DNA of 40,916 nt from Pseudomonadota bacterium (GTDB taxonomy: Bacteria > Myxococcota_A > UBA796 > SXON01): contig SXON01000154.1 in NCBI GenBank assembly GCA_005778355.1, forward strand, positions 1-40,916, written 5' to 3'. A program made the position numbers and the translations under genes. The notes below the pieces were generated by a model. That model was not told the DNA's origin and searched no databases. It was given only the letters and a program-made list of their open reading frames with translations. Within the stretch, counting starts at the first letter, position 1. Each line of letters begins with the position of its first letter. Of this stretch, positions 39,544 to 40,916 are shown in pieces.

Positions 39544-40916
39544 GGCCAGCGCCCGAGTGACTGCCAGGGCGTCGGCAAGGCGACGGGTCCGGTCGCGCGT
39601 GCAGGGCCGGCCAACGTCGCCGCCCCCAGCGCCGCCGCCAGTGGAACTGCGGGCTGGTAGTCCACCATGAAGCGCTCGAGCCAGCCTGTGTCGATCCGCG
39701 CGTGGGCAAACTCCGTCGACCGCACGATGTCGCGGCAGAGCGCGGCGGTGGTGCGCACGCCAGCAATCTCGAACTCACCCAGCGCCAGGGCCATCCGCGC
39801 CCGCGCTGCCTCGCGGTCGGTGCCATGGACAATGAGCTTAGCCAGGAGCGAGTCGTAGTGCGGACTCACGACGCTGCCCTCCGTCACCCCGGCGTCGACG
39901 CGGATCCCCGGTCCCGCCGGGGGACGAAACCGGACGAGGGTGCCCGGCGAGGGCACAAAGCCCTCGTGTGGGTCCTCGGCGATGACGCGACACTCGATGG
40001 CGTGGCCCCGGGGGGAGGGGACGTCCGGAACTCGCTCGCCGGCCGCGATGCGCAGCTGCGCGGCCACGATGTCGATGCCGGTCACGCACTCGGTAACGGG
40101 GTGCTCCACCTGCACGCGGGTGGTCATCTCGATGAAGTAGAAGTCGCCGCTTGGCAGCAGCAGGAACTCGACGGTGCCCGCGCCTTCGTAGTGGACGGCG
40201 GACGCGAGGCGAAGAGCCGCCTCTTCCATTGCTGCCGGGGCGCCCAGGGCCGGCGCCTCCTCCACGAGTTTCTGGTGACGCCGCTGCACCGAGCAATCGC
40301 GGGTGCCGAGCGACACCACCTTCCCCCGGCGGTCGCCGAGTACCTGCACCTCCACGTGGCGAGCCCCCTCGAGGAGGCGCTCCACGTACACCGTCCCGTC
40401 GCCGAAGGCGGCCCGGGCTTCCTCGGAGGCTCTCACTCGCGCCTCGTCGAGCTCCGCCGCCGATCTCACCACGCGCAGGCCGCGGCCGCCGCCGCCCGCC
40501 GCCGCTTTCATCAGGGCCGGGAAGCCCGCGTCGGCGCCGCTGGGCACCAGCGGCACGCCTGCCGCCCTGGCCAGGACCTTCGCGCGCTGCTTGTCGCCCA
40601 TCTCGGCGATGCTCTCGGGCGCCGGACCCACCCAGCGAAGGCCAGCTTCGATCACGGCCTGGGCGAAGCTCGCGTTCTCGGCGAGGAAACCGTAACCGGG
40701 GTGCACCGCCTCAGAGCCGAGGGCCCTCGCCGCCTCGAGGAGTCGCGACACGGAGAGGTAGCCGTCGGACGCGCCCAGCGGCGCGCACTCGTCCATCGCC
40801 GAGCGATGCAACGCGTCGGCGTCGACCTCCGTGAACGCGCCCCGAGGCGACCACCCGATCTCCCGCGCCGCCCGGGCCACGCGCACCGCGATCTCGCCGC
40901 GGGTGGCGATGACGAG
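39540..40916 (-). CDS. biotin carboxylase subunit of acyl-CoA carboxylase (5' end outside window)
   Basis: The visible 458 residues are nearly a complete biotin carboxylase; only a few N-terminal residues are missing. It uses ATP and bicarbonate to carboxylate biotin. HPGYGFLAENASFA, KAAAGGGGRGLRVV (ATP-grasp loop), RDCSVQRRHQKLVEEAPA, VEHPVTE and the catalytic Arg in GIRVDAG are present. Two otherwise conserved Asn are changed: IATRGEIA instead of IANRGEIA, and FIEMTTRVQVEH instead of EMNTRxQVEH, where the Asn (E. coli AccC Asn290) binds metal. The chain ends in TPWQSLGRWP, where fused alpha chains continue, and the carrier gene follows. Substrate methylcrotonyl-, geranyl- or propionyl-CoA. 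Confidence 0.92.
   Translation of the reverse strand, partial: LVIATRGEIAVRVARAAREIGWSPRGAFTEVDADALHRSAMDECAPLGASDGYLSVSRLLEAARALGSEAVHPGYGFLAENASFAQAVIEAGLRWVGPAPESIAEMGDKQRAKVLARAAGVPLVPSGADAGFPALMKAAAGGGGRGLRVVRSAAELDEARVRASEEARAAFGDGTVYVERLLEGARHVEVQVLGDRRGKVVSLGTRDCSVQRRHQKLVEEAPALGAPAAMEEAALRLASAVHYEGAGTVEFLLLPSGDFYFIEMTTRVQVEHPVTECVTGIDIVAAQLRIAAGERVPDVPSPRGHAIECRVIAEDPHEGFVPSPGTLVRFRPPAGPGIRVDAGVTEGSVVSPHYDSLLAKLIVHGTDREAARARMALALGEFEIAGVRTTAALCRDIVRSTEFAHARIDTGWLERFMVDYQPAVPLAAALGAATLAGPARATGPVALPTPWQSLGRWP

Noticed and set aside
39530..39560. Frameshift between biotin carboxylase and carrier
   Set aside because: The 4-base GTGA overlap is the same arrangement used at many other gene pairs in the window, so a real split gene is simpler; the doubt is kept as a finding.

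Overview
The window comes from a GC-rich chromosome (roughly 70% G+C by eye, with G or C at most third codon positions) of a Gram-negative, Myxococcota-like bacterium (the old Deltaproteobacteria). The lineage is inferred from gene style: many lipoproteins whose mature part begins with Asp/Thr/Gly-rich tethers, a caspase-fold protein, CotH and PPC-domain lipoproteins, a kelch-like lipoprotein, and a stand-alone GGDEF protein. No phylogenetic search was possible. Coding density is very high: 37 genes are called, there is no gene-free stretch above 180 bases, and no tRNA, rRNA, insertion sequence, prophage or CRISPR array was seen.

Layout. 1-6742: end of guanylate kinase, prolyl oligopeptidase lipoprotein, a caspase-fold protein lacking the catalytic Cys, miaB, and two small envelope genes. 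6807-9614: a two-gene ABC transporter converging on an alpha/beta hydrolase. 9628-12167: CotH-like and PPC-domain lipoproteins in one operon. 12229-15867: trpS, an RpoD-like sigma factor, and a diguanylate cyclase with an intact I-site. 15997-20175: a minus-strand operon of aminotransferase, LuxE-like ligase, LuxC-like reductase and M19 dipeptidase, each pair sharing a 4-base overlap. 20213-23553: two lipoproteins and an orphan murG. 23592-28640: a small membrane protein, an HTTM-sulfatase fusion, and a DinG-like helicase carrying an N-terminal RadC-like JAMM domain. 28641-31724: a 66-residue protein, a cyclic-nucleotide-binding protein, a thioredoxin-fold protein and a 5'-nucleotidase lipoprotein. 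31728-37442: an OPA-type transporter, a NodU/CmcH-type carbamoyltransferase, a membrane coiled-coil protein, a DT-repeat lipoprotein and leucyl-transferase bpt. 37450-40916: a minus-strand acyl-CoA catabolic operon (biotin carboxylase, biotin carrier, crotonase, BKACE) that looks like a variant leucine/isovalerate pathway and runs off the window.

The best candidate for an undescribed system is the aminotransferase-LuxE-LuxC-dipeptidase operon. By family logic it could activate a carboxylic acid, reduce it to an aldehyde and aminate it, with a peptidase as tailoring or release enzyme, and there is no luciferase gene beside it. Other points of note are the JAMM-DinG fusion with one expected Fe-S cysteine missing, the HTTM-sulfatase fusion with a lipobox-like sequence buried at the join, and a recurrent TANNNT-like hexamer 4-10 bases before the start codon of most first-in-unit genes, which suggests widespread leaderless or very short-leader transcription.
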